Shown piece by piece: positions 1-10,360 of a stretch of 64,000 bases of DNA (the stretch's first letter is position 1; each line of letters begins with the position of its first letter). The stretch covers positions 16,198,001 to 16,262,000 of the forward strand of contig CM065296.1 of NCBI GenBank assembly GCA_032871835.1, in the 5' to 3' direction. Below the pieces are notes generated by a model. That model worked only from the letters and a program-made list of their open reading frames with translations. It was not told where the DNA came from and ran no database searches. The position numbers and the translations under genes were made by a program. The stretch comes from Dipteronia dyeriana (lineage: Eukaryota; Streptophyta; Magnoliopsida; Sapindales; Sapindaceae).

Positions 1-797
1 AGTAGAACCGGTATCACGATACCTCCTACCTAGTACCTAGGTACCACGGTACCTCTTACCTTGAACCTAGGTACCACGACACCAGTCAGGTACCTGAGTA
101 ATGCGATACCATTTTGGGACACATCTGGGGTACGTATCCTACCTGCCCAGTAAGAATAATGGTATCATAGAGGTACTAGCCTACCAGAAGAAGGCCAACA
201 AAAGCAGACCTGTATAGTAAGATACCTTGCCACCAGAATACATAGCCAGAACCATCATTTCTCCTCCAGCAACGAAGATGAGAAAGTTGACTTCTCTGAC
301 CATTTACAACCCCATTATTGGAGAAAGTCAACGCTAATTCATAAGGACAATCAATCCCATTAATGGAAGACCAGTCAACTCCTTAATGGTCATTCACAAT
401 GTCACTAACGAGTCAACTCAATCAATACCAAATAAGTGTTCATATGATTATGAATTTATTGGCTAAATTAAAGGAGTGGGCAACAAGAAAGAGTCGAAAA
501 AGGAAACAAACACATCTTCTATCCTCCACAAACCGATTCTTCAGGGTCAACTACATTAAAGGGAGAATCACATTGAATAGGAAAGGAGAGACAGAGAGTA
601 AATCCATTCACTTGTACACCTCGAATTATTGAATAAAATAAGCATCATTCAATTTGTTATCATTTCATCTTGTATTTCTTCTATTTTCACATGTGTAACC
701 GGTATCGAAGGTATCTATCTTGACCGCGATCTGCCAAGGTTGTGGTCTTGAGGGTGTTAGCTGAAATTCCTCAACTAGAGTGAATTTTCAGTTAACA
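1..797. repeat. Diverged LTR-like repeat, copy 1
   Basis: The segment shares blocks in the same order with 1290-2236. Both contain a TACCTGAGTA..GCGATAC block, a GTATCCTACCTGCC block, a CTCCTCCAGC block, a GTCAAC-rich stretch, an AATAAAATA polyadenylation-like signal and a terminal hairpin. It is rich in GGTACC/GGTATC motifs. The structure (about 0.8-0.95 kb, poly(A)-like signal, short terminal inverted motif, two direct copies) suggests LTRs or solo LTRs of an old retroelement. No coding domain was recognised, so the superfamily is unknown. The left end lies outside the window. Short open frames inside it are not conserved between copies. Confidence 0.5.
755..797. other. Hairpin closing repeat copy 1
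   Basis: An imperfect inverted repeat: the left arm TGTTAGCTGAAATT can pair with the right arm AATTTTCAGTTAACA around a short loop. The same hairpin with compensating and non-compensating changes closes the second repeat copy at 2194-2236, so it belongs to the repeat family rather than being a chance fold. Confidence 0.55.
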
Positions 798-799
798 CA

Positions 800-869
800 A
801 ACCATCAACTAACTTCCAAAATTGTCTTTCTTCTTTTACTTTAACAAATTGTCATTTAATAAAACTATC
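800..869. repeat. Arm 1 of a 70-bp inverted repeat
   Basis: This stretch matches the reverse complement of about 2515-2586 with roughly 80-85% identity by eye. The best core contains ACAAATTGTCATTTAATA here against ATAAATTGTCATTTAATA there. The two arms flank the second LTR-like copy, so they may be ends of an inserted element or remnants of one family in opposite orientation. Confidence 0.5.
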
Positions 870-1289
870 AAATATATACAAATACTACATTTATGTGCTT
901 TGTGCAAATCCATAACAATGTTGTAGCCTAACAAGAATGCAAGACCATGAATCGAGAGAAATGATTGAGGAGAAAGTCCAAAAAGCAAAAGTTGTGTGGA
1001 AAATCTAATGCGATTAGTAAAACCTGCAACAGAAAAAAAAAATTCACGATTATCATACCAATATATATGGGCTTCAAATTATTAGATTTTTTTTAATGTA
1101 TAAATTATTAAAACTATATAGACCTATAAATATATATTTTTTTAACATGATCGGTGAGTGACAAAATAAAATATTTATCATTTCACATTAAAATTCGCTA
1201 TTTTTTATTATATATGTTTTGTAGTTGATAACAACATTTTTTAACGAATGACCAAAGAAGAATTTTCCTTCTGCCTAGCACCTGGTAAG
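870..1289. other. AT-rich spacer, no gene seen
   Basis: The stretch has T-runs and A-runs (for example 1090-1140 and 1200-1245) and scattered stops in all frames. No coding region, RNA gene or recognisable element was found. Confidence 0.5.
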
Positions 1290-2236
1290 ATCTAGATCGG
1301 GACCGGTTCCCATATACCAGAGATACTTTAAAAACATTTGTCTACAAAGAGGTCAGTACCACATTGCACATATTACCAGCTATCAAGCAGAGTCAGTACC
1401 ATGGTACCTCTTACCTGGTACCTAGAAATCATGATATCTACCCCGCTACCTGAGTACCGCGATACTAGTTCGGGATCCAACTGGGATATGTATCCTACCT
1501 GCCTAACTGGAGGAATGGTATCGAGAAGATACTTGCATCCCAAACAACCGCCATGCCATCAAGAGTAGACCGGTACATTAGTGTAGCATGCCATGAGGTT
1601 GCAGAGTCAGCAATCTCCTCCAGCGAACACAGAAGAAAGGGGTTGACCTCTTCACCGTTTAAAATGCCATAAATAAGACCAATAGGTCAACTGATTTGTA
1701 ATTCAAATACAAATGGAAACATGACGTAATTGAAGGGAGCAATTCCCACGTTAATTGATAGCCCCAATCAACGCCAATCAATTCCATTAAACGACAAATC
1801 ATTTGGCCAAAATAATAGGGATTCTATTGGGAGGAGGGGAGGAGTTAAATACAATGCTCAAATTCAGAGAGAGGCATCAGATTTTTTGAGTCCTAATAGC
1901 CAGGAATCAGAACATTTGCCATTTTTTGACAAAGAGGGAGTTTTCACCATTGCTAGAGAGTCATTATCCAATTATCGACTTGTACGAGTTCGCCATCACC
2001 AACTGTGTCAGAGAGACAGAAAGAAAAATAACCATTATTGTACCAATAAGCTTTATATTCAATAAAATAGTCCCACTCCAGACGTACATTATAACATACT
2101 CGTTTCTTTGTCTCTTATTATATTCACCATGTTTTTAGTCACCAAGGTACGAGGTACCTACCCCCTGCAACCTACCTGGTAGCGAGTTGAGGGTGTTAAT
2201 TGAAATCCCTCACCTAGAACGAATTTTCGATTAATA
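1290..2236. repeat. Diverged LTR-like repeat, copy 2
   Basis: This is the second copy of the repeat at 1-797, in the same orientation and about 1.4 kb downstream. Shared landmarks include the TACCTGAGTAC.GCGATAC block near 1448, GTATCCTACCTGCC near 1490, a CTCCTCCAGC block near 1616, AATAAAATAG near 2061 and the closing hairpin. The 111- and 70-codon open frames in it overlap in different frames and are not preserved in copy 1, so they are not annotated as genes. A pair of LTRs around a short internal region, or two independent solo LTRs, would both fit. Confidence 0.5.
2194..2236. other. Hairpin closing repeat copy 2
   Basis: Left arm TGTTAATTGAAAT pairs imperfectly with right arm ATTTTCGATTAATA. 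Same position and form as the hairpin at 755-797. Confidence 0.5.
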
Positions 2237-2804
2237 GTAGGTATTCAAAAGTCAAAAGCTCTTTCTGAAATGAAAAGATGTACGCTTAACTGAAAAAAGA
2301 TAAAAAAAAAATTATGTGCTCTGTTGTGTTTTTGTACAAATATTCTGCAATTGATTTTTGGTATAAAAAGTTGGTAAAAGGAAATATAAGAGCAATTTAA
2401 TCTAGTTCTGTACACATATGGTCAAGAAAGAAAAAGAAAGAAAGTTTTTTTTTTAAGAGAGAGAGAGGGAGAGAATTTGTACAGGTGTAGACCTAAAATC
2501 CTTTTTTTTTTAAAGATGATATTAAATGACAATTTATTAAAGTTAAAGAAGCAGGGCAATCTTGAAAATTAAGTATTGGTTTCCACCTTAAATAAAAACA
2601 TAAATGAGGCCATTTATAAAGGTTCAATGATTAATGTGTAACAACTAATGATGTCCACATGTCATTACATGAAAAGAGAGTGAGTTGAGAGAGTGGGTTG
2701 AGAGAGTAACTCTAACACCTCTCTTCATGGTATGGCCTCCTGTTGATTCTTGTATTTCCTATTAAAAAACTTCCCACTCTAAATTGAAATCTCCACTAAG
2801 AGTT
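2237..2804. other. Intergenic, with purine-rich tract and inverted-repeat arm 2
   Basis: No gene seen. The stretch holds a GAAAGAAAAAGAAAGAAAG tract followed by GAGAGAGAGAGGGAGAGAG (about 2424-2476). The second arm of the inverted repeat paired with 800-869 lies at about 2515-2586. Low-complexity GAGTTGAGAGAGTGGGTTGAG occurs near 2680-2710. Confidence 0.45.
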
Positions 2805-3020
2805 TTAGGATGATAGAATAAAAAATAGTTCTATGAATATATGATATTGCATTTGCGAGATATGCCCAAATTTTGAAAGAATCGTGTTCCTCGAGAAGAT
2901 TTTTGGTTTGGAAATTTTATCGAACAAGCGGTTTGCATAGTTTATGTTGCCTAGATTGTTGTATAAGCTAATCAGATTGTTTAATAAAAGTATTTCAGGG
3001 TTGGTTTGATTATAAGACAA
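2805..3020 (-). pseudogene. PPR gene fragment (decayed)
   Basis: The minus-strand translation has a recognisable pentatricopeptide core. The segments LLNNLISLYNNLGNINYANR and LFDKISKPKIFSRNTILSK follow the spacing of an S/SS motif: NxLL..Y.k.G....A..lFD.m......wNt.l. The same region of the intact PPR gene in this window reads LSNRLLEFYSKC... and VFDMMPQRDIYSWNAILS. Only about 70 residues are open. Upstream codons are interrupted by a stop just before the first methionine, and the downstream part degrades to hydrophobic noise. There is no complete motif series and no E domain. It is therefore a truncated relic of a PLS-class PPR gene, not necessarily a copy of the gene at 27068. The PPR identification is fairly secure; the parent gene is unknown. 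Confidence 0.6.
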
Positions 3021-3764
3021 TGGATTTGTTTGGTTTCAGTGATGGATGAGATGTTGGATCTCAATCTTCGATGGGAGTTTGAATCCAAGGTGATCCAACC
3101 TAATTCCATGCATCGGTTTCTTTCTTAATTTTTTTTAAATTTAAATCTTCACCATTCATCCTAGGATAGGCAATGAGATCCAAAAAAATGATTTTTTGAA
3201 AAGAAAAGAAAAATTCAAAATAAAAGATAATGATTTATAATTATTTTCTTTTTCACTTATATTACTTTCTTTTATTTTTTGTCTTAAATTACTATTTTTT
3301 TCATTATAGATGTTAGGGATAGTTTTATCTTTTTAGATTTTTTTAAAAAGTCAATGGTTAAATATAACGGTCAACACTAACAGTAAAGGAGGTAAGTGTC
3401 AATTGTTGGTAAAGTTGTTTTTAGTGTAAATTGGCAAACCTCGGATAGATTCCCAATAATTACTTATATATAAAATATCATGATATTCTCAACTGTCATA
3501 AAGTCAATGATATCAAATTAAAATCTACAGCTCTGTCATCACATTAGAGAATCTCTAATGTAAATATGCATTTTTTTATTTCTAAATGATAGTTCATCAG
3601 TATTTCTATTCATTATGGATCTACTTTTGTAAACAAATTGGAGAATGCATATTCCGATTTCCAATGCAACTATCTAAAGAGTACTATACTTCAACTTTAA
3701 ACCAATCGCCATAAAACATTTGTCATACACTCTCTCCTAAATAATTTGTCAAGAAAGAGAAAAT
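3021..3764. other. AT-rich intergenic DNA, no gene seen
   Basis: The stretch is mostly T- and A-runs. The words TGGATCTCA (about 3054) and TGAGATCCA (about 3173) form a short inverted pair about 110 bp apart, possibly a small decayed MITE, but the arms are too short to be sure. No coding region was found. Confidence 0.4.
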
Positions 3765-4440
3765 TGTTGGTGTTTATACCCTAAAACTTATAATATGTAA
3801 TTGTTATAAAAACATGAATAAAAATAAGTTAATTTTTCATTCTATAAATATTGATTTATTAACATCTGTACCCTTATATCATGTGTGCAAAAACATCCAG
3901 GATTGCAGGATATAATCTCAAGTTGAGTATATGAGTGGCATATATAGAAGGATTCAATTTGGTGTGTGCAATCTAAAGATTCCGTAGAGAGCAAATAAAG
4001 TTAAGTACTTTGTTTGTGGTTAATCTATAGCTGTGGTCCATTACATAATGTACGGTAATCTTATCCTAGACTACTCATGTAGTAACATAGGAGTGAAGAC
4101 ACCTTATATGATGAAATCATATAGGACAAGGCCACGATTTATATGAATCTCTCACCAAGATCCGTTAAATGAAGAGATTCATATATATATTGACAAATGA
4201 TGGTTGTATATATGTGATCTTAATCTTGAGTGTCTTACTGACTCCTTCAGGTTGGATTGTGGCTTTTGACATACCGTTAGGTATACATTAAGTTTTTTTA
4301 TACGTGAATATACAAAGATCAGTTTCGAAAATAAGTTTTCTAAAGGAAACGTTTTGAAACCTACATATATTCCGTTGCTCAAATTTTTTTATCAAAACCC
4401 TAATTTTTCCTATAAAAAGAAGTTTTAGTAGGGGGGGTGT
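3765..4440 (+). repeat. Copia LTR remnant (plus orientation)
   Basis: It starts with TGTTGGTGTTTATACCCTAA, which matches the minus-strand start of the LTRs of the complete copia element (TGTTGGGGTTTATGCCCTAA). Collinear similarity continues: TACATAATGTACGGTAATC, the ATATGATGAAATCATATAGG block, ATGAATCTC, and TGATCTTAATCTTGAGTGTC followed by the CCTTCAGGTTGGATTG block. By eye the divergence is about 20-30%, so this copy is older. No internal region follows; a CACTA-type end begins immediately after it. It is a solo or truncated LTR on the opposite strand to element C. Confidence 0.75.
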
Positions 4441-4443
4441 ATT

Positions 4444-4960
4444 CACTACAAGAAAAAATGGCTCCTGGGACGATTTTTTTTTTATCCCAATAGCTCAAAA
4501 TTCGTTCCTATAGATCTATTGGGACGAAAAAAATTAGTCCCAAATTACGTCACCTCAGATGGGTCGTAATAGATTCTTTGGGATGAAATTTGAAATTCAT
4601 CACCAAAGATTATCTATAGGGACGAAACATTTTCGTCCCAATTGAAAATAATAGGGATGAAAAACTTCGTTCCTATAGACAGTCTACAGGAACGAAAATT
4701 GGATTTTCGTCCCCTTTCACAACCTATAAGGATGAAAAAATTTGTCCCTTTAAATAATTTTTTGTCCCTTTTGATATACCACAGGGACGAAATTTAAAAA
4801 AAAAAAACATTTTGTGCCCTGGAAGTGGCTAGTCACCTTTTCACACCATTCAGCTCCACGCCTCCAACTCTTTACCACACCAGTTACAATTAATTGGTTG
4901 TATAAATGGTGTGCTGAACCCGTCACATACATGTGAGAATGCAAAGTCAGATCCATTATG
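4444..4960 (+). mobile_element. CACTA (En/Spm-type) transposon terminus, truncated
   Basis: CACTACAAGAAAAA at 4444-4457 is the classic plant CACTA terminal inverted repeat. It is followed by subterminal repeats: about a dozen variants of GGGACGAAA and its complement TTTCGTCCC, in both orientations, up to about 4800. That arrangement is where the transposase binds in this superfamily. No matching right terminus (TTGTAGTG) and no transposase frame was found in the following kilobases, so this is a one-ended fragment or a heavily decayed non-autonomous copy. The inner limit is arbitrary. The 68-codon minus-strand frame at 4750-4956 has no recognisable domain. Confidence 0.75.
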
Positions 4961-5154
4961 CTGCTGCTTTGATTTTGTTACTAAAAACATAATTTTTCTA
5001 TATAGACTCTACATGTAATGAATTTTTTATTGATTTATTTCAATCAAAATTTATTTGTAGATTTAATTACAGTAATTTAAATTTTATTTTTATATGATAA
5101 ACAAATTGATATTAAAATAGGTTTATTGTAGCAATTAATTAAACTATTTTGGTA
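4961..5154. other. AT-rich spacer
   Basis: No gene or clear repeat. It may be the inner part of the CACTA fragment. Confidence 0.3.
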
Positions 5155-5330
5155 AAAGAGTAATGATAGGTTTCCCAAATTGTTCCCAAATTGTTCCCAA
5201 ATGTGTATAGCACGTGAAGTGTCAAAATCATATCACTCACCACATAATATCATAATTTATAAGATGTTGACATATCACGTGCTACACACATTTGGAAAAG
5301 AATTTGGGAAGCGTAGCATTACCCTTTGTT
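5155..5330. mobile_element. MITE with long terminal inverted repeats
   Basis: The left end (AAAGAGTAATGATAGGTTTC, then CCAAATTG, CCCAAATGTGTATAGCACGTG and GTCAA) is matched by the reverse complement of the right end (AAAGGGTAATGCTACGCTTC, CCAAATTC, CCAAATGTGTGTAGCACGTG, GTCAA). The arms are about 55-65 bp around a short AT-rich core, giving a foldable element of about 175 bp. A small TGTTCCCAAAT duplication occurs in the left arm only. There is no coding capacity. The superfamily is not assigned because the target duplication is not clear. Confidence 0.75.
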
Positions 5331-5507
5331 AAAATCATATATTGCCGTATCAAATGGTCTATCTTTAATCATACTCAGAATAAAGAGACTTTTTTTACGG
5401 TTTCAATTTAATAAAAAAATGTAAGATTTAAATCTCTATCACAAAATAGAAGGAGAAATGTACAACCTGAAATTCCTTAGAAAGTGCGTGTTTATAAACC
5501 TAGAGGG

Positions 5508-6838
5508 GGGTGAATAGGTTTTGATCTGATTGATTACTAATTTTGTGAATTAATCAATATTATCAAATCTACCCCATTCTACCAAGTGTTCAAATAAATG
5601 ACAATAAACATAAAGCAATAACAACATGCAATATATACGTGGAAACCCTCCAAATGGGAAAAACCCACGGGTTGTTCAGTGCACCACACTCGATCCTCAG
5701 AATCCACTACTGAATGAAAGTTTACAACCTATATTGACCTCCCATCAAACCCTCCAGTTACTAACCCTTTCACTCTATCCAGAAGGCCTTAATAGTGATT
5801 TTGGATCACCAACCTTATGCACTAACCACTTAGCCACAAGCTTAATCAACAATGAAGAGATAATGACAACCTAAGTGAATATGAAAGAATCTTCTATATG
5901 CAAAAATGCTAGGTCAAAACATTCATGCTTATCTATGATTAATAATGACAAGTAAAAGAAATCCTAGATATCAATGTTCTAAATGCAAAGGCAAGAAGAA
6001 TTAGCTAGAAGGGTAAAACCATCTTAAATTCTAGCTATCACTAATCAATACTCTCAACCAACAACTAATACTACAAGCATGTCATAAAAGCTATTGAACA
6101 TACAAGCATGCATTTAATTTGCAATAAGGACTAAACCCTAGGTATACATGTCTTAGTAATGAAACTATAAAGTCTAGAGCATGTAGAAATTACCTAGTTA
6201 AGAAGAAGATGATGCTCCATGCTTAGATGATCCTAGAATGAAGCTAGATGACCATGAGATGAAGTTAAGTTGAGTAAAAATGAGTGTTTGGGAGTCTTTC
6301 TCTCTCTAGAAAAGCTAGGTTACTCAAAGATGGTTTCTTGGACTCTCTAAAGCAAAGAGAAGAGAAAAGAACATATATATATATATGGTGCCCTACACAA
6401 AGTGATATCGTTTTAGACGAAAGGCAACCAAATCCAGTCAGGACCACTGGCTAGACCGCTGACTGTGACACGAAGAGCGGTGCATCACCTGGACAACACC
6501 GCTCTGTAGACCATTTTGCATGCAAGTGCAACGACCGCTGTCTGGACAGCATGCGAAGCCTGGGAAACTTCGCTTGGGATACCGCTGTGCGTGTAAATAG
6601 CACAGGCCGCGGTAGCAGCAGCGTGAAACCACTAGAGAACACCGTTGTGCAGACCGTGGCGGAGGTAATGCACAAGGAGCGGTCTGAACCGCGATATAGA
6701 GGAAAAATCCTCTTTTGAGGCACACAAGATGCTTCAAACATCCAAGCAAGAGTTGAGGCACAAAAGGCACACAAGAAGGCAAGTAAGCAATCATGCAAGA
6801 TGATCAAAACATGTATGAGTGTGTGTGTGCACTAATAC
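5508..6838 (-). repeat. SIRE-like copia element A: 3' LTR, distal part
   Basis: Element A runs on the minus strand. The left end carries CCTAGAGGGGGGTGAATAGG, the same word that closes the LTR of element B at 18784-18820. The ACGTGGAAACCCTCC...ACCCACGGG stretch near 5637 aligns with ACGTGGTAAACCTCC near 18906. A (TA)n box near 6372 may be the promoter. A GC-rich segment precedes it. The LTR is interrupted at 6838/6839 by element C and resumes at 16375-16523. The exact left limit is uncertain by about 20-30 bp. Confidence 0.7.
6438..6700. other. GC-rich, dyad-rich block in LTR of element A
   Basis: GC content rises sharply above the AT-rich surroundings. Repeated ACCGCT/AGCGGT words form inverted pairs, for example AGAGCGGTG and CACCGCTCT separated by 14 nt near 6475-6506. 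The block lies just upstream, in element orientation, of the (TA)n box, so it occupies U3 and may be an enhancer-like region. Two overlapping 118-codon frames here are products of the GC richness and have no domain. Confidence 0.45.
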
Positions 6839-8762
6839 AGTAGGAACCAATTCACCGGTCACGCAGCGGAAGTATGGTTTTAATTTTTTTTATACAGATC
6901 GTAATCTGTATTTGGGACCAGTGAACTTATGATTGTATTTATTTCCGGAACAAATACATATACTAATTATTACACTAGTAAAATATATATGTAAATACAG
7001 GAAATTGTAATCAGTAATAAAAAAAAAGATTAAAAGATAGAACCATACCAACTTTTGGAGGCTTCTTCACTTTTTGATTTGCTCCTGATCTGTACCACTG
7101 ATATTCCTAGCTATTCCCGGGACTGGTAACTGTGTGTGAGCGCGTCACGATTCTCAAGAACTTAGGATGGAGGATATAGAGAAATTTTTTTGAAGAAACT
7201 TTTACTTCTTGATATTGGTATACAACACTTGCACCATATATATATATATATATATATTTAAAAACTCACACCAACTTTTCTTTAAAAATCGTATCAGGTA
7301 CATATATATATATATATTTAATGCTTTTGACCAAAAACCAAAACTAACTCTTCCACTTTTTTGTCTATAACAACACCCTTTTTTTTATTAATATATATCC
7401 CATATATAATATTTAAATATTAAATCAAATCTATATTTGATTTTTAAAAACTTTCAAATAAAAATTATCCCATGTCTTTTATCTGATTTTAATTTTTTTG
7501 AATTCAAACTATTTAAATTCAAAAATAAAATAATCATAATATCTTATTTATTCAAAAATAAATATCAACATACACCCTCTATTTAGTGATTAATAACATA
7601 ATTAAATAATCTCATTATTTAAGTTATTTAATCACCATTATCTATTAATTAAATAATCTCATTATTCAATTAATTCTCGAATAAATACGTGTCACTTACG
7701 TAATACAATTAACTGGACAATCCAATTAACTAACTGTGACCCTTGTTACCTAAATCGATTGGGCTAGTAAGGGGACCTAATGGATCCACAGTATTTTGAG
7801 CTCCAATAATCCTCAGAATCATTAATTAAACTTTTTAATTAATATTCCTTGATTATTAACTCCGGTGTTATTCCACTAAAACCCAAAGCTGCACTCTCTC
7901 AACTGCAAATGTTTTTACACAGACCGATACGACTCGGTGTCCATCGATATAACTATTACATATGGTGTGATCCTCCACAGTAGTTCATAATTAGAGCTGG
8001 GTCATAATGTTCGTTATACCCCTCTAATTATATATATCCTTTAAGTACCATTGATTCTCTAATGGACAATAAATCCTATTTCCTCACGGAATTAGGAGAT
8101 CGCTCATATTGTCCAAGCCCCGAATCAACCCTTAAGGGAACTACCATCTACTTCTCACAAGAAGGAGTGGATTCCACTATTGTGTACAAACCTTCCCAGC
8201 CACAAGCCAAACCGCTATTCCAACATACGGAATATATTGATCAGGAAATGCATCTAACCTCACCCACGGTATATCAAAGACCACGATCTAACCTGAAGAA
8301 GTCGATAAGACACTTAGGATTAAGATCACCCACATATAGCCATCATTAGTTGATATATATGAATCTCATCGGTAAACTGATCTTGGTGTGAGATTCATAT
8401 AGATCATGGCCCTGTCCTATATGATCACATCATACAAGGTGCCTCTATTTCCATATCTCATATGAATGATTCATGATAGAATCACTGTACATTACGGAAT
8501 GTACCGCAGCTATAGATTAACCATAAATAAAGTACCCAGCTTTATTGCTATCTATGGACTATTTAGATTGCACGTCTCTTACTGTATCCATCCGTATATG
8601 ACACTCATATACACGGTTCGAGATTACATCCGGCAATCCAGGATGTTAATATGTACACAAATTTATAAAATAAATAACATAACAAGAATGAATTGAACTT
8701 TTCTTTTTATTTACTTCATAAATCCATTTACAAATTACATGCTTAGGGCATAAACCCCACCA
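6839..8762 (-). repeat. 3' LTR of copia element C
   Basis: Collinear with 14286-16374 at roughly 95% identity outside microsatellites. In element orientation it starts TGGTGGGGTTTATGCCC (8762 downward) and ends near GAACCAATT.. (6839). The last two bases read CT instead of the canonical CA seen in the other LTR. It contains (TA)n tracts near 7236 and 7300. An antisense 95-codon frame at 8062-8349 is shared by the other LTR but has no domain. Confidence 0.9.
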
Positions 8763-8776
8763 ATCTCCCACTTGCA
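8763..8776 (-). promoter_or_regulatory. Polypurine tract of element C
   Basis: The minus strand reads AAGTGGGAGAT directly before the 3' LTR start, the expected plus-strand DNA priming site of a copia element. Confidence 0.75.
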
Positions 8777-9660
8777 CTAAAGTATGTGAGGCATGTCTCG
8801 TAACCCTAGACCATTTAGGTGACCCGAAAACACTTTAGCCAGTAAGGTCTTCGTAAATGGATCAGCATAATTGTCTTGTGAGGCTATCTTGGTGACGATC
8901 ACATCTCCTCTCTGCACTATCTCTCTGATGAGATGATACTTTCTCTCTATATGCTTCCCTCTCTTGTGGCTTCTTGGTTCTTTGGAATTAGCCACAACAC
9001 CACTGTTATCACAATAAATTGTGATGGGCTTATCCAGGTCTGGAATAACTTCCAGATCACTCAAGAACTTACGGAGCCAAACAACCTCTTTAGCAGCTTC
9101 ACAAGTAGCTACATATTCGGCTTCCATGGTGGAGTCAGCAATGCAAGATTGCTTGATACTTCTCCATACAATGGCTCCGCCACCCAGGGTGAATATTGAT
9201 CCAGACGTGGATTTTCTAGAATCCTTATCTGACTGAAAATCAAAATTCGTGTATCCTAACGGGATCAAATCCTGTCCAGAATACTCTAGTATATAATTTC
9301 TCGTTCTTCGAAGATACTTGAGAATAGTCTTGACAGCAACCCAATGATCAAATCCTGGGTTGGACTGGTATCTACTGAATACTCCTACTGCATAGCAGAT
9401 ATCCGGTCTCGTGCATAACATAGCATACATGAGACTACATACTGTTGATGTATAGGGAACATGTTTCATATCCTCAACTTCTTGGGGTGTCTTAGGAAAC
9501 TGTTCCTTAGACATATGAACTCCATGTCTTGAAGGTAAATTACCTTTCTTGGAGTTCTGCATCGAAAATCACACAAGAATCTTGTCGATATATGATGCCT
9601 GAGACAGTGCTATAAGTTTGTTCTTACAATCCCTTATAAGTTGGATCCCTAGAACATAAC
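8777..9660 (-). pseudogene. Copia C RNase H domain (dead)
   Basis: An open stretch of 261 codons from 9562 down to the stop at 8777 encodes the copia RNase H region. It contains LMYAMLCTRPDICYAVG, SRKSTSGSIF, a TMEAEYVA motif (catalytic Glu), YCDNSGVVAN (catalytic Asp), HIERKYHLIRE and DPFTKTL, ending RDMPHIL. The first catalytic-Asp motif reads GYTNFDFQ, where related elements have Asp at the Asn position, so activity is doubtful even if translated. Upstream, the frame is closed by TGA just before the methionine at 9562; the change looks like a CpG decay from an arginine codon. The same frame continues as VLGIQLIRDCKNK up to about 9660. Confidence 0.88.
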
Positions 9661-10360
9661 TTGCCTCTCCCAAATCTATTATTTGGAATTGGCTAGCCAG
9701 CCAGCCAACCCTTTACATCAAACAACACTCAAACATCATTCCCAATGAGTAGGATATCATCTACGTATAGGACCAAGAAAACTACTTTTTTATCAATGAT
9801 GCGCTTGTAGACACAAGGCTCATCGATGTTCTGCTCGAAGCCATAGGTTTTGATCACATCATCAAACCTAATGTTCTAAGATCTAGATGCTTGCTTAAGT
9901 CCATAGATGGACCTTTGCATCTTGCAAACCTTTTACTCTTGATCTGGAGACACGAATCCCGATGGTTGCATCATATAGATGCTCTTATCAAGATTGCCAT
10001 TCAAGAATGCAGTCTTGACGTCCATTTACCAAAATTTAAAATCGAAATAGGCAGCAATGGATAAGAGAATCCTAATAGACTTAAACATGGCTACTGGCGA
10101 GAATGTCTCTTCATAATCGACCCCCTCTTTTTGGGTATAACCCTTGACCACTAGCCTTGCCTTGAAGGTCTTTACCTTCCCGTCTACTCCTCTCTTTCAC
10201 TTATAAATCCACTTACACCCAATGGGTTTTACCCCATCTGGTAAGTCTATAAGATCCCAGACTGAGTTAAAGTACATGGACTCCATCTCGAGATTTATGG
10301 CTTTAAGCCATTCCTCTTTATCAGGATCTTCCATTGCATTCTTAAATGTCAATAGATCAT
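9661..10360 (-). pseudogene. Copia C reverse transcriptase domain (dead)
   Basis: Reading the minus strand gives the copia reverse transcriptase: [65 protein letters not shown] and the catalytic LYVDDILLIGND. At least five in-frame stops interrupt it, including near 10197 and in the MDVKTAFLNG and YGLKQ neighbourhoods. Near 9690-9705 a tandem GGCT (seen as agcc on the plus strand) has expanded and shifts the frame between VLFDVKG and the following LASQFQIIDLGEA segment. The YVDD box survives but the protein cannot be made. Confidence 0.87.

Noticed and set aside
399..2138. Small frames in the first 2.2 kb (77, 76, 111 and 70 codons)
   Set aside because: They fall in LTR-like repeats and are not conserved between the two copies.
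4179..4382. 67-codon minus-strand frame
   Set aside because: It lies within the copia LTR remnant, antisense to it, and matches no protein.
6438..6807. Two overlapping 118-codon minus-strand frames with many Cys residues
   Set aside because: They lie in the GC-rich U3 block of an LTR, overlap in different frames and have no recognisable domain.
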